From positions 2,539,318 to 2,603,317 of the forward strand of contig CAXIPT010000007.1 in assembly GCA_964030475.1 (NCBI GenBank): DNA of 64,000 nt. Direction: 5' to 3'. This document shows positions 10,797 to 21,495 of the stretch, piece by piece (the stretch's first letter is position 1; each line of letters opens with the position of its first letter). The DNA comes from Tethya wilhelma. Lineage: Eukaryota; Porifera; Demospongiae; Tethyida; Tethyidae. Below the pieces are notes generated by a model, which worked only from the letters and a program-made list of their open reading frames with translations, was not told the origin of the DNA and did no database searches. The translations under genes were made by a program, and so were the position numbers.

Positions 10797-11476
10797 GTTT
10801 CATTGCTTTTTACTGCACTGCCCATTCCTACACTTCTCATTTTTATGAAATTTTTATTATACTTGTTCATTCACTTTTTTAAACACTAAGGTGCTCAATT
10901 GCATGAAAACAATCATACAGCAGAGACTAGTTAGTCTCTACAAAAGGCAGCGGAAGTGTATATTTGATGCGCATGCGCATTAAATGCATGCAACCACGTG
11001 GTCTATTGACGACCTTTACCTACGTCAATAAGCTAAATAAAAAGTACAGTATTTTATATAAGGAGTTTTAAAGCTGCCTAGATTTTGTTTGCTGCCTTTT
11101 CGCCAGCAAACGAGTTGAAAAGGACGTACTGTGCATCAAATGAAGTCCCACTATATGGTCAAAGTTGGCTCAATGCCTTTTGTTTGTCTGGAAATCGCGT
11201 TCAAGTAAGTCAGTTAGGAAGGAAGGAAGGAAGGAAGGGGAGAACAAAATTGCACTGTTGTGGCTTCTCGCCAGCGCTCTCTACAGAGTGCTCTAGAAAC
11301 TTTTTGCCTGTTTTCTTGGTTAATACAGTAAGCAAACTGTCTGGGGGAGGTTATTAAATGCATTTGAAGGCTTAGCTTTCATTCCCTGAAAGTTTATAAG
11401 CATGAACATTTTGTATTGTGTCAATGGGACAGTCGGCCCATTCCTACTATACGTACTACCGTACGTATGATAACCT
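10797..11476 (+). mobile_element. Family A repeat, plus-oriented copy
   Basis: It runs from 'tttcattgctttttactgcac' to the terminal 'tacgtactaccgtacgtatgata'. It includes cgcatgcgca, ccacgtggtc and a short GGAA tract (11217-11240). It is the inverted partner of 9295-9976. Confidence 0.75.
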
Positions 11477-11829
11477 TGGAAGGTTTGGTACCATAGTGGA
11501 AAGACCATAACATCCTAAAAAATGTATCTACATGGCTTTTAAGCAGCTGAGTGGCTTGCATGACCTTGTACTAAAATCCACCTGCTTGAACAGGTACCTA
11601 ACAAGTGCTAGCCTCATTCCCAGGCTCTGAAGAGGAGCCTGAGAATGAGGCTAAACAAGTACACCTTTGCTGATCTGGCAAGCAGATGCATGTGAATGAT
11701 TAGAATGCAACTAACAGACTTGCCAGCTCAGCAAAAGGTATCTTTGTGCTGTGCCTCCTCCATAGCAAACTGGTATCAAATTATACTACCATTTCAAGTT
11801 GGTCTTCCATTAATAATTATTTCCCATAC

Positions 11830-11959
11830 CTTTGGAGCTCCGATGGCATCAGAGTGAGAGGAGTGAAGAGCCCCCAGGGCCTTCTCAACATGACTCTCTG
11901 ATAGAACTATCCCAGACACGGCCAAATCCTCAGGACACACATGACCAAGAGAGAGCTCA
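11830..11959 (-). CDS. PEX6: PEX6 exon 13: linker before the second AAA domain
   Basis: A 130-bp exon with a strong pyrimidine tract and cag acceptor before 11959 and a GTATGG donor after 11830. It encodes a 43-codon stretch ending HSSHSDAIGAPK, which matches the conserved PEX6 linker just before the second AAA module (family pattern ..LQxxHSxAxGAPK.PxVxW). The incoming phase (one base needed to finish a codon begun with AG) exactly fits the donor of the exon at 34500-34836, 22.5 kb to the right. The next exon, which should begin the D2 ATPase, is not found between here and the left end of the window. Confidence 0.7.
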
Positions 11960-12207
11960 CTGCATGTCAGGAGAGAGAAAAACAATAATAGCTGCAGCTT
12001 CAACATTTATTGTGCACGTGTATACATATAAATGTACAAACTGTAAGCATTGGAGGGAATGATTTTATGAACAACCCAGGGTAAAATTGGCTTTGTGTGG
12101 ATAAATGTAAATAAGTACTTCCTAGTGCAATAAACTTTATTGCTCTTGGAAGTAATTATGGTATCAAAGTCTACTCCCAAGTAAGATGATACACCATAGG
12201 TTCCTAN

Positions 12208-13474
12208 CACCCTAGCTAGCACACTTACGCATACACTGTGTAAAAGAGTGTATTATATACCTACATGCATGGCCCTAGTCGGGCTCTGCCCGACTAGCCT
12301 GGCCCAGGTGTATCATCAACATCACGGTAAAACAAATCTACCAATCCTAGGCCCAAGTTAGCCTATAGTCCCCAGGCTCCTCAGCTTAGTAGCCAGTCAG
12401 GCATGCAGTGAAGTTCACTGATACAAACAACACACATCTAAGCTCAGTATTAGATCACATTATGACACAGTTCAGTCCTCATCCGTCATCATAATGCAGT
12501 CTCAGTTTGACAGGCCAAGCAACAGTAAGAACAGTACTAAATCATACATTCACAGTTCTACAAAGTGTTATCTCACTTGAGTTACTTACCTGACCAAGCA
12601 GCTATCTGCATGATTTTATAGTGAACTGGCCTGGCCCAGCACTCTCATGCAAGCTCAACTGTATTTCTAGATAACGCACATCACATGGGGCGTGATCGAT
12701 GGGTGCGGTTTCGAAGCCTAAGCGCTCAGAGATGCACAAAAGCCTCAGATCTCAGAAACTACAGCGTTTTGCAAGATTCTACACGTCAAATTTCAAGATA
12801 ATTTCGATTCATGAACGTAAGTACCTTCCATTTTGACTCTACAGCTGCCATTCTTCAGATAAGTTGGTAACAGACGGACAGACACACACACAAAACGACT
12901 ACCGTAACCCTCTGCACGTGCTACGCACGTGCCGAGGCTTAATAATCGAGATTATCTAAAAAAATTACACAAAGAATTCCACAAAAGCCTGTAGTTCCTG
13001 AGATATGAAGCTTTTCAGCCTCTTTGAGCGCTAAGCTTCGAGGCCACACCCATAATTTTGGGGGACGAGCCTGAGCGAGCTTCATAGCATAGACAGTAGA
13101 AGCTTAGCTACTGATATGAAATGGCCTGAGGTCCTTTTACAAAGCAACAAAAGCCTATAGTTTCTGAAATCTGAGGCTTTTCAGCCTATCTGAGCTAAGC
13201 TTCGAGGCCACACCCATTCATCCTGTTAAAATTTTGGGGCAAGCATGAGGGGCGAGCCTGAGCGAGTCCCATAGCATAGCTGCGCTGCAGACCTGGATAC
13301 ACACTCATCCAATTACATTATACAGAAATAACAATATAATATTAGACTACACAATAAGCTGCTATAATATATCAAATACCATCAAAATACTTATAAGATT
13401 CAGCCTGTATGATTATATGTACCCCGCACCATGCCCGCACCAAGGGTTATGCACCTTGGTGCCTTCATTATGTA
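12208..13474. repeat. Repeat-rich intergenic block
   Basis: No gene seen. Units of about 150-180 bp centred on 'aagcttcgaggccacaccca' occur at 12960-13090 and 13120-13270, and an inverted version lies at 12690-12790. A short palindrome, 'ctctgcacgtgctacgcacg', is at about 12911, and 'cgggctctgcccgactag' is near 12280. Confidence 0.6.
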
Positions 13475-13914
13475 GGTAATAGAGTAAAAGGATGCAACAA
13501 TCAAAAACAAATTACACAAAGACTACATCCAGGGGATATACCTACCGCATGCATAAAAAGGATGTGGGTAACATAATGAAGACTGGATTGTGCTGACTTG
13601 TGAATGTATTATCAATAATCATGCATGCATAATGAGACCAATATCACAATCAGCAGTATTTTTCGAGGAAAAGAAATTTGCAGATTTGCTGATACATTTG
13701 AATTTATGGATTCAATATTCCGTGCATGGATTGTCTTTCCTGTATATAGCTACTGTAGGCTGTACTGCACAAATTGCAAGAGGGAGGGGGGGGGGGAAGG
13801 AGAAAGAGATTAACCCACCTCTGCAATAGCAACGAAAATTCCATGCTTCCTTGCATGCAAGGACCATAATTATATAGAAGAGCCGGACATCCTATAGCTG
13901 AGCACATCTAACAG

Positions 13915-14024
13915 CTAGCCTCATTCCCAGTCTTTTCTCTCCACTCATGTATCTGTACTGTGGTTCTGGGTGTGATCTAAGTAAGGATACACAAGTGGAG
14001 AGAAAAAGCCTAGGAATGAGGCTA
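13915..14024. mobile_element. hAT-like MITE (family D) with 8-bp target duplication
   Basis: Inverted ends (tagcctcattccca... and ...ggaatgaggcta) are flanked by perfect 8-bp direct repeats tctaacag at 13907-13914 and 14025-14032. The copy inside the right duplicated block is at 24050-24162 with the same flanks, so insertion preceded the duplication. Confidence 0.7.
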
Positions 14025-14327
14025 TCTAACAGCAACGTTAATTTATCCAAAGTGTATGCAAACGAGAAAAATAAAGAAGAAGGGGAGGAGTGGCAGCATG
14101 CAGGCAGGAAATTGTGAGTCCAATTAAAATTTTAATCAACTAAAAATGGCTTTCATGCTTGTGCAATTATCAATTAGCTATATTTAACTCAAGTAAGTTA
14201 ATAACAATATAGCAATTAATAACAATTACATGACATTGTGTTCAACTTTTATAAGTATCAACAGTCAAGTCAACTATGAAATGTACTTTAAAATTTATCA
14301 AAGAGAAGTAAAACTCAAAATTCAGTT

Positions 14328-15351
14328 TTAGCACACATAGAGCTGAATTTGCTCCAGCAATACATCATCTCTTCTGACTTCATCATTGGAACAAACTCGA
14401 AATTCAATATCATCACTTGTTTCCTCTTCAAGCTCCGTACAGAACCACGGCCCACCACGATCACAGCACTGGTTTTCACCGGTACAACCTTCTCCATCCC
14501 AGAGAGGGTCGTCAAAATAATAGCGGGCTTGTTGAGCAACACGGTTACCGGTTTCACAGTAGTAGTCGTCACCAACAAATGATGAGGTGGTCCCTATGAA
14601 GGTTTCTGATGGATTGATGCAAGGGCATGCTGTATGACCATGAATAGAAGTAGTCAATTCAGTTGGGGCTCCAGCTAGTGTCCACACATGTTTTCTTGGT
14701 GAGCCATGAGTGATGCTGACACCGTCAACATAGGTTTGGTCAATACCAGGAGTGAACCGAGAAGGGCCAAATCCATTTGGCTCAAAGTACTGATATCCAA
14801 TAACCTTCCCACACACCCTGGAATATTTGACTCCTTGCACTGGGAAGGTAGTGGAGGCACAACCAGGAGTCAGAAATTCTTTGTGGCAAAGATGCTTTGG
14901 ACGCTCATCAATATTGCCAAGGAAATCATACATTAATCCACAAGGACACTGCGTTTGATTGTTCCTCATGTCCACGTTAGCAATCCTCATCCAACCACCA
15001 GTCTGATTGAAGCTCTGAGGGTTGATGTCACAGTACACTCCCAATGGTCCAGACTTCCCCTGAATCCAATAGTATAGCCAGACTCACATCCTGGTGATGC
15101 TTCGGCTATCTGCTTGCAAGACGGTGCAGGATATTCTGGAGTCATTCCAAGATAAGCATTGGAATTCGTAAGATGAGAAGTTATTTCATCCTCAATGACT
15201 TTCTTGATTGATGATATGGTATGGTTGCTCAGTTGCACATCTTTAATGCTACCACAATAGTATGAGAGAGCTGAAGAAGATAGAGCCTCAGCACTGGCAT
15301 AACCAGACTGAGCATGCATAGCAAAGAGATGAAAGAAGTAAGTTGAAACAT
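14328..15351 (-). pseudogene. Fibrinogen-like secreted protein, frameshifted copy
   Basis: The same gene as 24447-25472, with two lesions: a 4-bp deletion in the signal-peptide region (near 15313) and a 2-bp insertion ('ta', near 15072) in the fibrinogen-like motif. The remaining 238-codon open frame still carries the C-terminal domain with YVDGVSITHGSPR, DPLWDGEGC and the TSDDIEFRVC motif. A TATA-like TATAAAAG (15411-15418, minus) is kept 60 bp upstream of the ATG. It may be a recent pseudogene, or a null allele if the duplicated blocks are haplotypes. Confidence 0.7.
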
Positions 15352-15679
15352 TCTGTTCACTGCGGAAGCTGGAATAACAATATTATCTGACAGTTAGTCA
15401 ACAAGCTTTACTTTTATAGTCGTGCAGTCCAGCAACTCCATGGTACATGTCATTAAGATTGAATAAGCATGTTGATTCATCTCACATGACAGATAAGTAT
15501 GTATGTACATGTTATGCTTCCCACCAACTATAAATAAAAAATAAAAAAAGAGTCTAAATTACTCCACTGGATGATCATGTATGGCTAAAAATTAAAATTT
15601 TAATATACTATGTTGCAATGTTAACTGCATGGTGCTGATTAGGCAGCCATATCCCTTATATGTGGTGATACTACTATGA

Positions 15680-15920
15680 TTCAATCAAGCTGATCTGGCT
15701 CTTAACTGGATGAGTCATCAGATTGGCTTCACAAATCAGATGATGAAAGGCTGCCCACATAAAGTTAGGATCAGACACCATGCAGCTGCCATTAGACTCT
15801 TTGATCGAAGCTGTACTTAGTAACAGTCATCAGGGGAAAAGTACATCATGAAGTCCATCTTGTGATAAGAGATGCACAAACACCACACACAAAATCTATT
15901 AATAGTATATTGTATCAAAC
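15680..15920 (-). other. Unidentified short ORF region in duplicated block
   Basis: The minus strand reads open here (containing SNGSCMVSDPNFMW and HHLICEANLM), and the equivalent ORF at 25786-26001 differs by few residues. I do not recognise it. It lacks a start context and splice evidence, and may be a relic of a transposon gene. Confidence 0.2.
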
Positions 15921-16442
15921 CATCGATTCGAAGCCAATGTCAAGACATGTGGTCACTATAATATACGATGATACAAAAATTGAATTATCTATGGCACTGT
16001 ATAGTGAGGTGTAAATTGTATTACCTCTATAGTGCTGTCATGACTTGGTGTGGTTTGTAGAATAGATATTCATTATTAATGATTTCATGTGATCTCAATG
16101 GGTGAGTGCAAGAGATCGAAGTTTCTGTTATATAACATCATAATAACGAATTCCATGCATGGTCTTGCTCTACAATTAGTAGTCATGCAGCAGCTCGAGA
16201 CATAGGATATGCGAAATCAATATGAAGTGTCACCCTAATCATTGCATGACAAACTCAATCGACTATCATACATTCCTATATACATCAGGAAAATAATAGG
16301 CTATAGAACTTGAAGTCTGTGCATGCTTGCAGGAGAATAACTTAATTTCTAATCCATTTCTAATACCATTATATAGAAAACGCTCACTTGATTGACCACG
16401 ATCCATACCAGACCAAGAATGTACAACAGCATTGCATAATAG

Positions 16443-16720
16443 CACTCACATAGCCAGTGAAGAGGAACATATTGGGTCAGACGACAATGAGAAATAGATT
16501 ACTGTCAGACATCGAAGAAGAAGGAGGTCTAAACAATGTACCAGTAGTGATGATGAGTTGGATTTGGCTAAAGCTAGAGAAGTCAAATACCAGGAAAGAA
16601 ATAATATATACCTGGCTTGTACATCCGTCAAGGATGTACCAATCTTAACGTTGCATGGACCCCCATCAAAGCATCACCAATTTGTTCTAGAACAAGATCT
16701 AAAATTGTCAAATAACTATA
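16443..16720 (+). other. Unidentified ORF (frameshifted here)
   Basis: It corresponds to the 93-codon open stretch at 26562-26843, which contains SDIEEEGGLNN and TLHGPPSKHHQFVLEQ. In this copy a 4-bp deletion near 16540 breaks the frame. Its first ~25 bases match the antisense of the signal-peptide region of the gene at 22085-23095, so the locus is chimeric. Function unknown. Confidence 0.2.
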
Positions 16721-17141
16721 GTTGTTTTTGTTTTTTTTGTTTTTGTTGTTGTTTATTTGCTTGTTTAATTTAACTTTCATCACTAGTCGATGTTTGTCCT
16801 TCAACCCAAAATTAATGCAACAGTTCTCAGAAATCTGCAGTACTGTACTAGATATCACTATACCAGTTAGTTTTGAACTGCACACTCAACATTCTACCTC
16901 ACAAGGGCTAAGTAAACTATCAAGAGTTGAAATTGTAGTAAAAACTCTTTTTCAAACAAATCAATATCTTAAAAATGATTTTGTAAATAAGTACTTCCTA
17001 GTACAATAAACTTTATCGCTCTTGGTTTCAAAGTCTACTCCCAAGTAAGATGACACACAATAAGTTCCTAGTAAGGAAGTGGGGGAAGTTGTGGACTACT
17101 CACTGTCAAAATATTATTATCTACACTGCAAATATCTAGAA

Positions 17142-17300
17142 TAAGTATAGGATAGACTACACCCAAGAGTAGATTATGCGCCTACGTATACCTCCGCGGT
17201 TGTGGTTAGCCCGAGGCGCAGCCGAGGGCTAATCCAACCAAGGAGGTTACGTAAGGCGCATAATCTACGAGTGGGTGTAGTCTATCTAACTTATACTACA
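17142..17300. repeat. Long hairpin element upstream of the recombinase
   Basis: Nearly the whole 160 bp folds back. The left arm contains 'gatagactacaccca' and 'gtagattatgcgcc'; the right arm contains their complements 'ggcgcataatctac' and 'tgggtgtagtctatc'. The loop itself holds a smaller palindrome (tagccc...gggcta). It ends about 115 bp before the recombinase start codon. Confidence 0.8.
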
Positions 17301-19076
17301 TTAGTGCGCATGCGCAAACGTATTACTGTCAAGGAAACGGAAACTACGTAGCAACCATATGAATTCAGTTGAGAGAAACGGGTGGAGCTGAGCTGCTAGT
17401 GAACTCAACGGAGACATGGAAAAGTGGGTCGAAGAGGAGCTAAGCAGGTTGAACAGTTGCGAATTAGAGAAGCTAGTAAAAGAAGAAACTGAAAATTTGA
17501 AAGAATTTGTGTCTCCGGAGATTTTCTCGTTTCTAGTTGGAGATTCTAGTCCTGAGGAAGGAGCTAGTTCTTCCACTTCTAACTTACTCAACACTGAAGG
17601 AGCAAGCTCTTCTTCCAGCTTGACTAACACGACCAAGAATGACAGGTTTGGCAAATCAATTTCAGACCAAGAACTGAAAACAGCAATTGAAAAACGAGTA
17701 CCCATCAACACAAGAAAGGCTACTCACTGGGGCATGAATGTTTGGCGAGAGTGGTGCAATGCTAGAGGAATACAAGAGTCCGTTACTTCCATGCCAAACA
17801 ATGTCATTAATGATTTAATGGCACGATTTGTTCAAGAAGCAAAGAAACAAAATGGACGCGACTACCCTCCTGGCTCATTGAATAATGCTGTAGCAGCCGT
17901 TCAGAGGTTTCTTAGAGAGAACGGCCGTCCTGAAATCAATTTCTATGACAAAACCAGCCCCACCTTTGATCTTTTACGGAAAAGCTTGGATGCCAAGATG
18001 AAAGTTTTGACTGATAGTGGAGTAGGAATAGTGAAGAAGCAAGCACAGCCAATAACACCTGAAATGGAGAACACACTGTGGGAGAATGGTATTTTCAGCC
18101 GTGAAACTTCCCGTGGTCTTCTAAATACTGTATTTTGGTACAGTTGCAAGCTCTTTGGTCTTCGCGCAGCAGACGAACACAAACATCTTGAAGTATCTCA
18201 ATTCATGTTTGGAGATGATGAAGCTGGCCATTTTTTGAGATTTGTTGGCAAAAGTTGCAAGAACTGGCAAGGAGGCTTGGACCAAAGGAAAGTTCAACCA
18301 AAAGATCTAAAAATATATGCCGACCCATCCCTTGAGGATCGCTGTGCTGTGTCCTGCTTTGAGATGTATCTCCGTCTGATACCATCAAATGGCCAATTTT
18401 ACCACAGACCAATTGGTGATTATCCTCCTCGTTTTTCGGCTCAAGTTATTGGAATACACAAGCTCGAAAACATCGTCAAAAATTTCTGTAAAGAGGCTGG
18501 ATTTCAAGGATTTTTTACAAACCACTCTGGCAAGGTCACTTGTGCGACTGAGCTTTTCAAACACAATGTGGACGAACAACTGATAATGCGGCAGACTGGA
18601 CACAGAAGTACAGATGCTGTTCGTATGTATAAACGACCTTCCGTTGAGCACCAGCTTCAAGTGTCTCGAATTCTTCAACCTCCAGCTCCAAAAAAACCTA
18701 TGTTGAGCTTCCCAGAACCGCCACAAGAATCTGCAGTGGCAGAGAGACAGACTCAGACTGTACCATCCGCTACGGCAGTGAGAAGACACGCCCACTCAAA
18801 CGAGTCTCGTTCTGCTGGTAAAACAGTTACTTTCACTGCACAGGGAAACTCTATCCAGAACATTCATATTTCATTTTGACTCATCTTACACATCTTACAT
18901 GTCTTCTTCATGTTTTAGCTAACTAAGTTATAGCTTAGTTCGTGTTGTGCTGTATTTTCTTCGACTTCTAGTTAGCTTCCTGTAGAATAAGTTGCCACTT
19001 CCTGTAGAATATGTGTCCATGTAATCTACACTTTTTAACCAATCAGATTAATTACAGATGATGTAATGTAGTATAA
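17291..19076. mobile_element. Candidate recombinase-bearing element
   Basis: The 13-mer ttatactacatta at 17291-17303 is perfectly complementary to taatgtagtataa at 19064-19076, enclosing the recombinase gene. Cryptons are not usually described with terminal inverted repeats, so this boundary is tentative. Confidence 0.35.
17416..18879 (+). CDS. Crypton-type tyrosine recombinase (DUF3504-like)
   Basis: A single 487-codon frame from the ATG in 'gacatgg'. Residues 85-190 form the SAM-like DNA-binding region (W..W...RGI...). The catalytic region follows, with FGLR250AADEH, H370-S-G-K373, TGH396RS and Y405 in RMYKRP. This is the arrangement of the Crypton and DUF3504 tyrosine recombinases, relatives of the C-terminal domains of ZMYM2 and QRICH1. 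These enzymes cut and rejoin DNA through the tyrosine. The second catalytic arginine (normally HxxR) is lysine here, which may weaken activity. The N-terminus is acidic and Ser-rich; no zinc finger is visible. It lies between 13-bp inverted repeats (17291-17303 and 19064-19076), so it may be a transposon ORF or a domesticated gene. Confidence 0.8.
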   Translation: MEKWVEEELSRLNSCELEKLVKEETENLKEFVSPEIFSFLVGDSSPEEGASSSTSNLLNTEGASSSSSLTNTTKNDRFGKSISDQELKTAIEKRVPINTRKATHWGMNVWREWCNARGIQESVTSMPNNVINDLMARFVQEAKKQNGRDYPPGSLNNAVAAVQRFLRENGRPEINFYDKTSPTFDLLRKSLDAKMKVLTDSGVGIVKKQAQPITPEMENTLWENGIFSRETSRGLLNTVFWYSCKLFGLRAADEHKHLEVSQFMFGDDEAGHFLRFVGKSCKNWQGGLDQRKVQPKDLKIYADPSLEDRCAVSCFEMYLRLIPSNGQFYHRPIGDYPPRFSAQVIGIHKLENIVKNFCKEAGFQGFFTNHSGKVTCATELFKHNVDEQLIMRQTGHRSTDAVRMYKRPSVEHQLQVSRILQPPAPKKPMLSFPEPPQESAVAERQTQTVPSATAVRRHAHSNESRSAGKTVTFTAQGNSIQNIHISF

Positions 19077-19589
19077 ATTATTCATGGCACAATTAGTATG
19101 GAGGCTTATATGTAGTACCAACAACTTATGAGGGTAATCATTATCATTGGAGATCATTACAGTCCTCATAAGCACCTTCATAAGTACCTGGTAGCATTTT
19201 CAAAGGCAACAGAGAGAAGCATGATGGTTGCTACTATATTGCTTATGTAATTCATTTGCAAATAACCTGACTGCAGAATAATTCGATCGCCAATTCACCA
19301 AATTTACCCGCTATATGGTATCCTGACTAAACACTTTCTTAAAGATTGTTCCCTATGGTAGTGCCACTTTAAAAATCATCAAACAGTTTTATATGCATGC
19401 ACACACATAAACAACACAGCATGCAGAATTAATTGCCAATTTTAAAATCGCCAATCATACTAAAATGGGAATACCCAAATTTTAAGCCTGCCAAATTTGT
19501 ACAGTACTCTCATAATAACGCCAATGATACACCAGGTAGCCCATGTGGTCTCATGGTTTTAGTATGGCAACCAAATCTAAGATCTGAAC

Positions 19590-19800
19590 TGCATAATTAT
19601 ACAGTAGAACCTCCAATAGTGGACCCTCTGAGATAGGGACACTGTATTATAAACCTCTCAACACAGGACAATTCTTAGTTCACAAAAAATCCAATTCCCT
19701 ATAATTGTAGCAATACAAACAGAACCTCTGAGAAGAGGACAACCTCTCTACAAAGGACAAACAAGCTGAATTTATATTACGTGTCCCCAAAGTGTCCTTT
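19590..19800. repeat. Degenerate 'acctctNNNNNNNggaca' repeat
   Basis: Short tandem-like units such as 'acctctgagaagaggacaa' and 'acctctctacaaaggacaa' recur. No coding content is seen. The surrounding 19080-20020 holds no recognisable gene. Confidence 0.45.
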
Positions 19801-20104
19801 GTTGGTACTGCAGATTCTATGCTTCAAGAGTCTAAGATATAGTATGACTGTTAAAATCCAATTAATTAAAATAACATTCTGTTGCTTTAGGAAGTAATTA
19901 TTGCAAAGTCTAATCCCTTCCTGGTAAGATGACCACAGTAATTCCTAGTAGAGGAAGTCTGGTGTAAAAATGACCTAATTAAAGCCACACAGGAAGTACA
20001 CTGTCACTGTCTATGATAACTACATGCTGTATACAATGAAATTATTCATAGAGATAAGCCTGGATGTGGTAAAAGAGGTTTGGCGCGTATTGGGACAGTG
20101 TCAC

Positions 20105-20112
20105 TATAAAAG
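20105..20112 (+). promoter_or_regulatory. TATA box of the secreted-protein gene
   Basis: TATAAAAG lies 91 bp before the ATG at 20203. Equivalent TATAAAAG boxes precede the minus-strand relatives (15411-15418, 23172-23179, 25531-25538) at 59-77 bp. Confidence 0.6.
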
Positions 20113-20202
20113 CAACCTTTCTGGAGCAGTCCCACACAAACTTAACTCACTGCAAACATCTTCTGAAATAGCTTTCATCAAACCAACACACTGCAAGACA
20201 AT

Positions 20203-21174
20203 ATGTGGATGGAGATCATCTCAAAAGCTCTACTGGTGCTTCTACTGAGTCAAGCCTACTTCAGTACAACCAATGCCCAGGATTTGAGCTACTCCAAGCC
20301 TCAAGATGAAAATTCAAAGACTTGCTTTAGCAGTGAAGAGCTTGAGCAGCTAAAATACAGACTTCTCTATAAGATTGGTGACATCATCGATGAAGTACTG
20401 GCCCAAAAGAGACCTGTCCCTCCAACTGAGGGCACCCCCACAACCACTCACTCCCCACCTAACGACACTCAACAATCCTTTGACCTGAACAACACATGCC
20501 ACTGCAGCGAGAAGAGTCGGTGGAACCAAGTGGCTAGTCTCAACATGACCGATCCTTATGAAGAGTGTCCATCCAACTTGAGGCAGGTGGATTTCTCCGG
20601 GCTGCGTGCCTGTGGAAGGCAAGAAACTGTCATTGGCTGTGAATCAATCACCTATCCCATCCATGGTGTGCAATACTCCAGAGTGTGCGGGAGGATCATA
20701 GGATACCAGTTCGGGAGTCCGGACGCTTTCCACGCCTACAACGAATACGGACGTACATCGATTGACGACTACTATGTTGACGGAGTGAGACTGACCCATG
20801 GCACCTCCCCCAGGAATCACATCTGGACATTTGCAGCTGCTGTGGATGAGGCAAGGTTCACCACTAGCGTCTGTCCCTGCAGCAACCCTCACGCTTCTTT
20901 CCCTGGAGAGATTCCACCGTTTGTCAGACAAGACTACTTTTGTGAAACTGGCACTCAGCAACACTACAGAAGCACTTACTACCCTGATGAGCCACTCTGG
21001 GATGGGCAGGGATGTGGCTCCACCAGCACTTGCTGCAGCTTCAATAACCCTCAGTGGTTCTGTAAGCAGCTACCAGAGCCAACCACCGAAGACATTGAGT
21101 TGAGCTTGTGCCTCGATGAACATGTTTCTAACGAAGATGTTCTTCTAGAAACAGTTGAGATATACGTGCAATGA
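20203..21174 (+). CDS. Secreted protein with sponge/cnidarian C-terminal domain
   Basis: A 323-residue intronless frame. The first ATG is followed by a second one two codons later; both give a signal peptide (ALLVLLLSQAYFST). After a Thr/Pro spacer comes the C-terminal domain shared with the minus-strand family: YVDGVRLTHGTSPRNHIW, CPCSNPHASF, DPLWDGQGC-like EPLWDGQGC, CCSFNNPQWFCKQLP and TTEDIELSLC. I recall the same domain from many uncharacterised sponge, cnidarian and lancelet secreted proteins. The fibrinogen-like GYYWI...VYCD...GGW part of its relatives is missing here. Many paired cysteines point to an extracellular disulphide-bonded fold. Function unknown. Confidence 0.8.
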   Translation: MWMEIISKALLVLLLSQAYFSTTNAQDLSYSKPQDENSKTCFSSEELEQLKYRLLYKIGDIIDEVLAQKRPVPPTEGTPTTTHSPPNDTQQSFDLNNTCHCSEKSRWNQVASLNMTDPYEECPSNLRQVDFSGLRACGRQETVIGCESITYPIHGVQYSRVCGRIIGYQFGSPDAFHAYNEYGRTSIDDYYVDGVRLTHGTSPRNHIWTFAAAVDEARFTTSVCPCSNPHASFPGEIPPFVRQDYFCETGTQQHYRSTYYPDEPLWDGQGCGSTSTCCSFNNPQWFCKQLPEPTTEDIELSLCLDEHVSNEDVLLETVEIYVQ

Positions 21175-21289
21175 TGAGTACCTTACTGAACATTTTAACT
21201 GAAAACATGTTTGTTTTCTTTAATTTGTTGTTATCAAACTAATTTTGTACATACAAAGCTATTTTTAAATTGATTACAATTAAGTATTA

Positions 21290-21495
21290 CCGTATAGCGG
21301 GAAATTTTCGTGGGGGAAAATTTTTGCATTTTCGTCTTGAATAGAAATTCGCGGGGAAAATTTGCGTGGATTGCGTCTCAACTATACGTGACGACCACAT
21401 ACCTTACAAATTTCGTGGGGGAAAATTTTTGCGGAACGCTACCAAACCGCGAAATTCGTAAAAATTTTCCCCCACGAAAATTTCCCGCTATACGG
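21290..21495. mobile_element. Foldback MITE, family C, TA target
   Basis: Terminal inverted repeats beginning ccgtatagcgggaaatttt are flanked by TA on both sides. An opposite-orientation copy is at 33387-33597; diverged versions are at 41178-41388 and 43847-44057. A TA duplication fits Tc1/mariner-type mobilisation. Confidence 0.75.

Larger units (their letters stand above)
13475..16878. repeat. Segmental duplication, left copy
   Basis: About 3.4 kb, repeated in the same orientation at 23605-26996 with scattered small indels. The match begins around 'gtaaaaggatgcaacaatc' and ends around 'ccagttagttttga'. The block carries a fibrinogen-like gene, a small MITE and an unidentified ORF. A third short copy of its left edge lies at 23230-23430. 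Confidence 0.85.

Noticed and set aside
14349..14936. Plus-strand ORFs opposite the fibrinogen-like gene (also 22174-22374, 24468-24701)
   Set aside because: Antisense shadows with no features; they change with the sense gene's codons.
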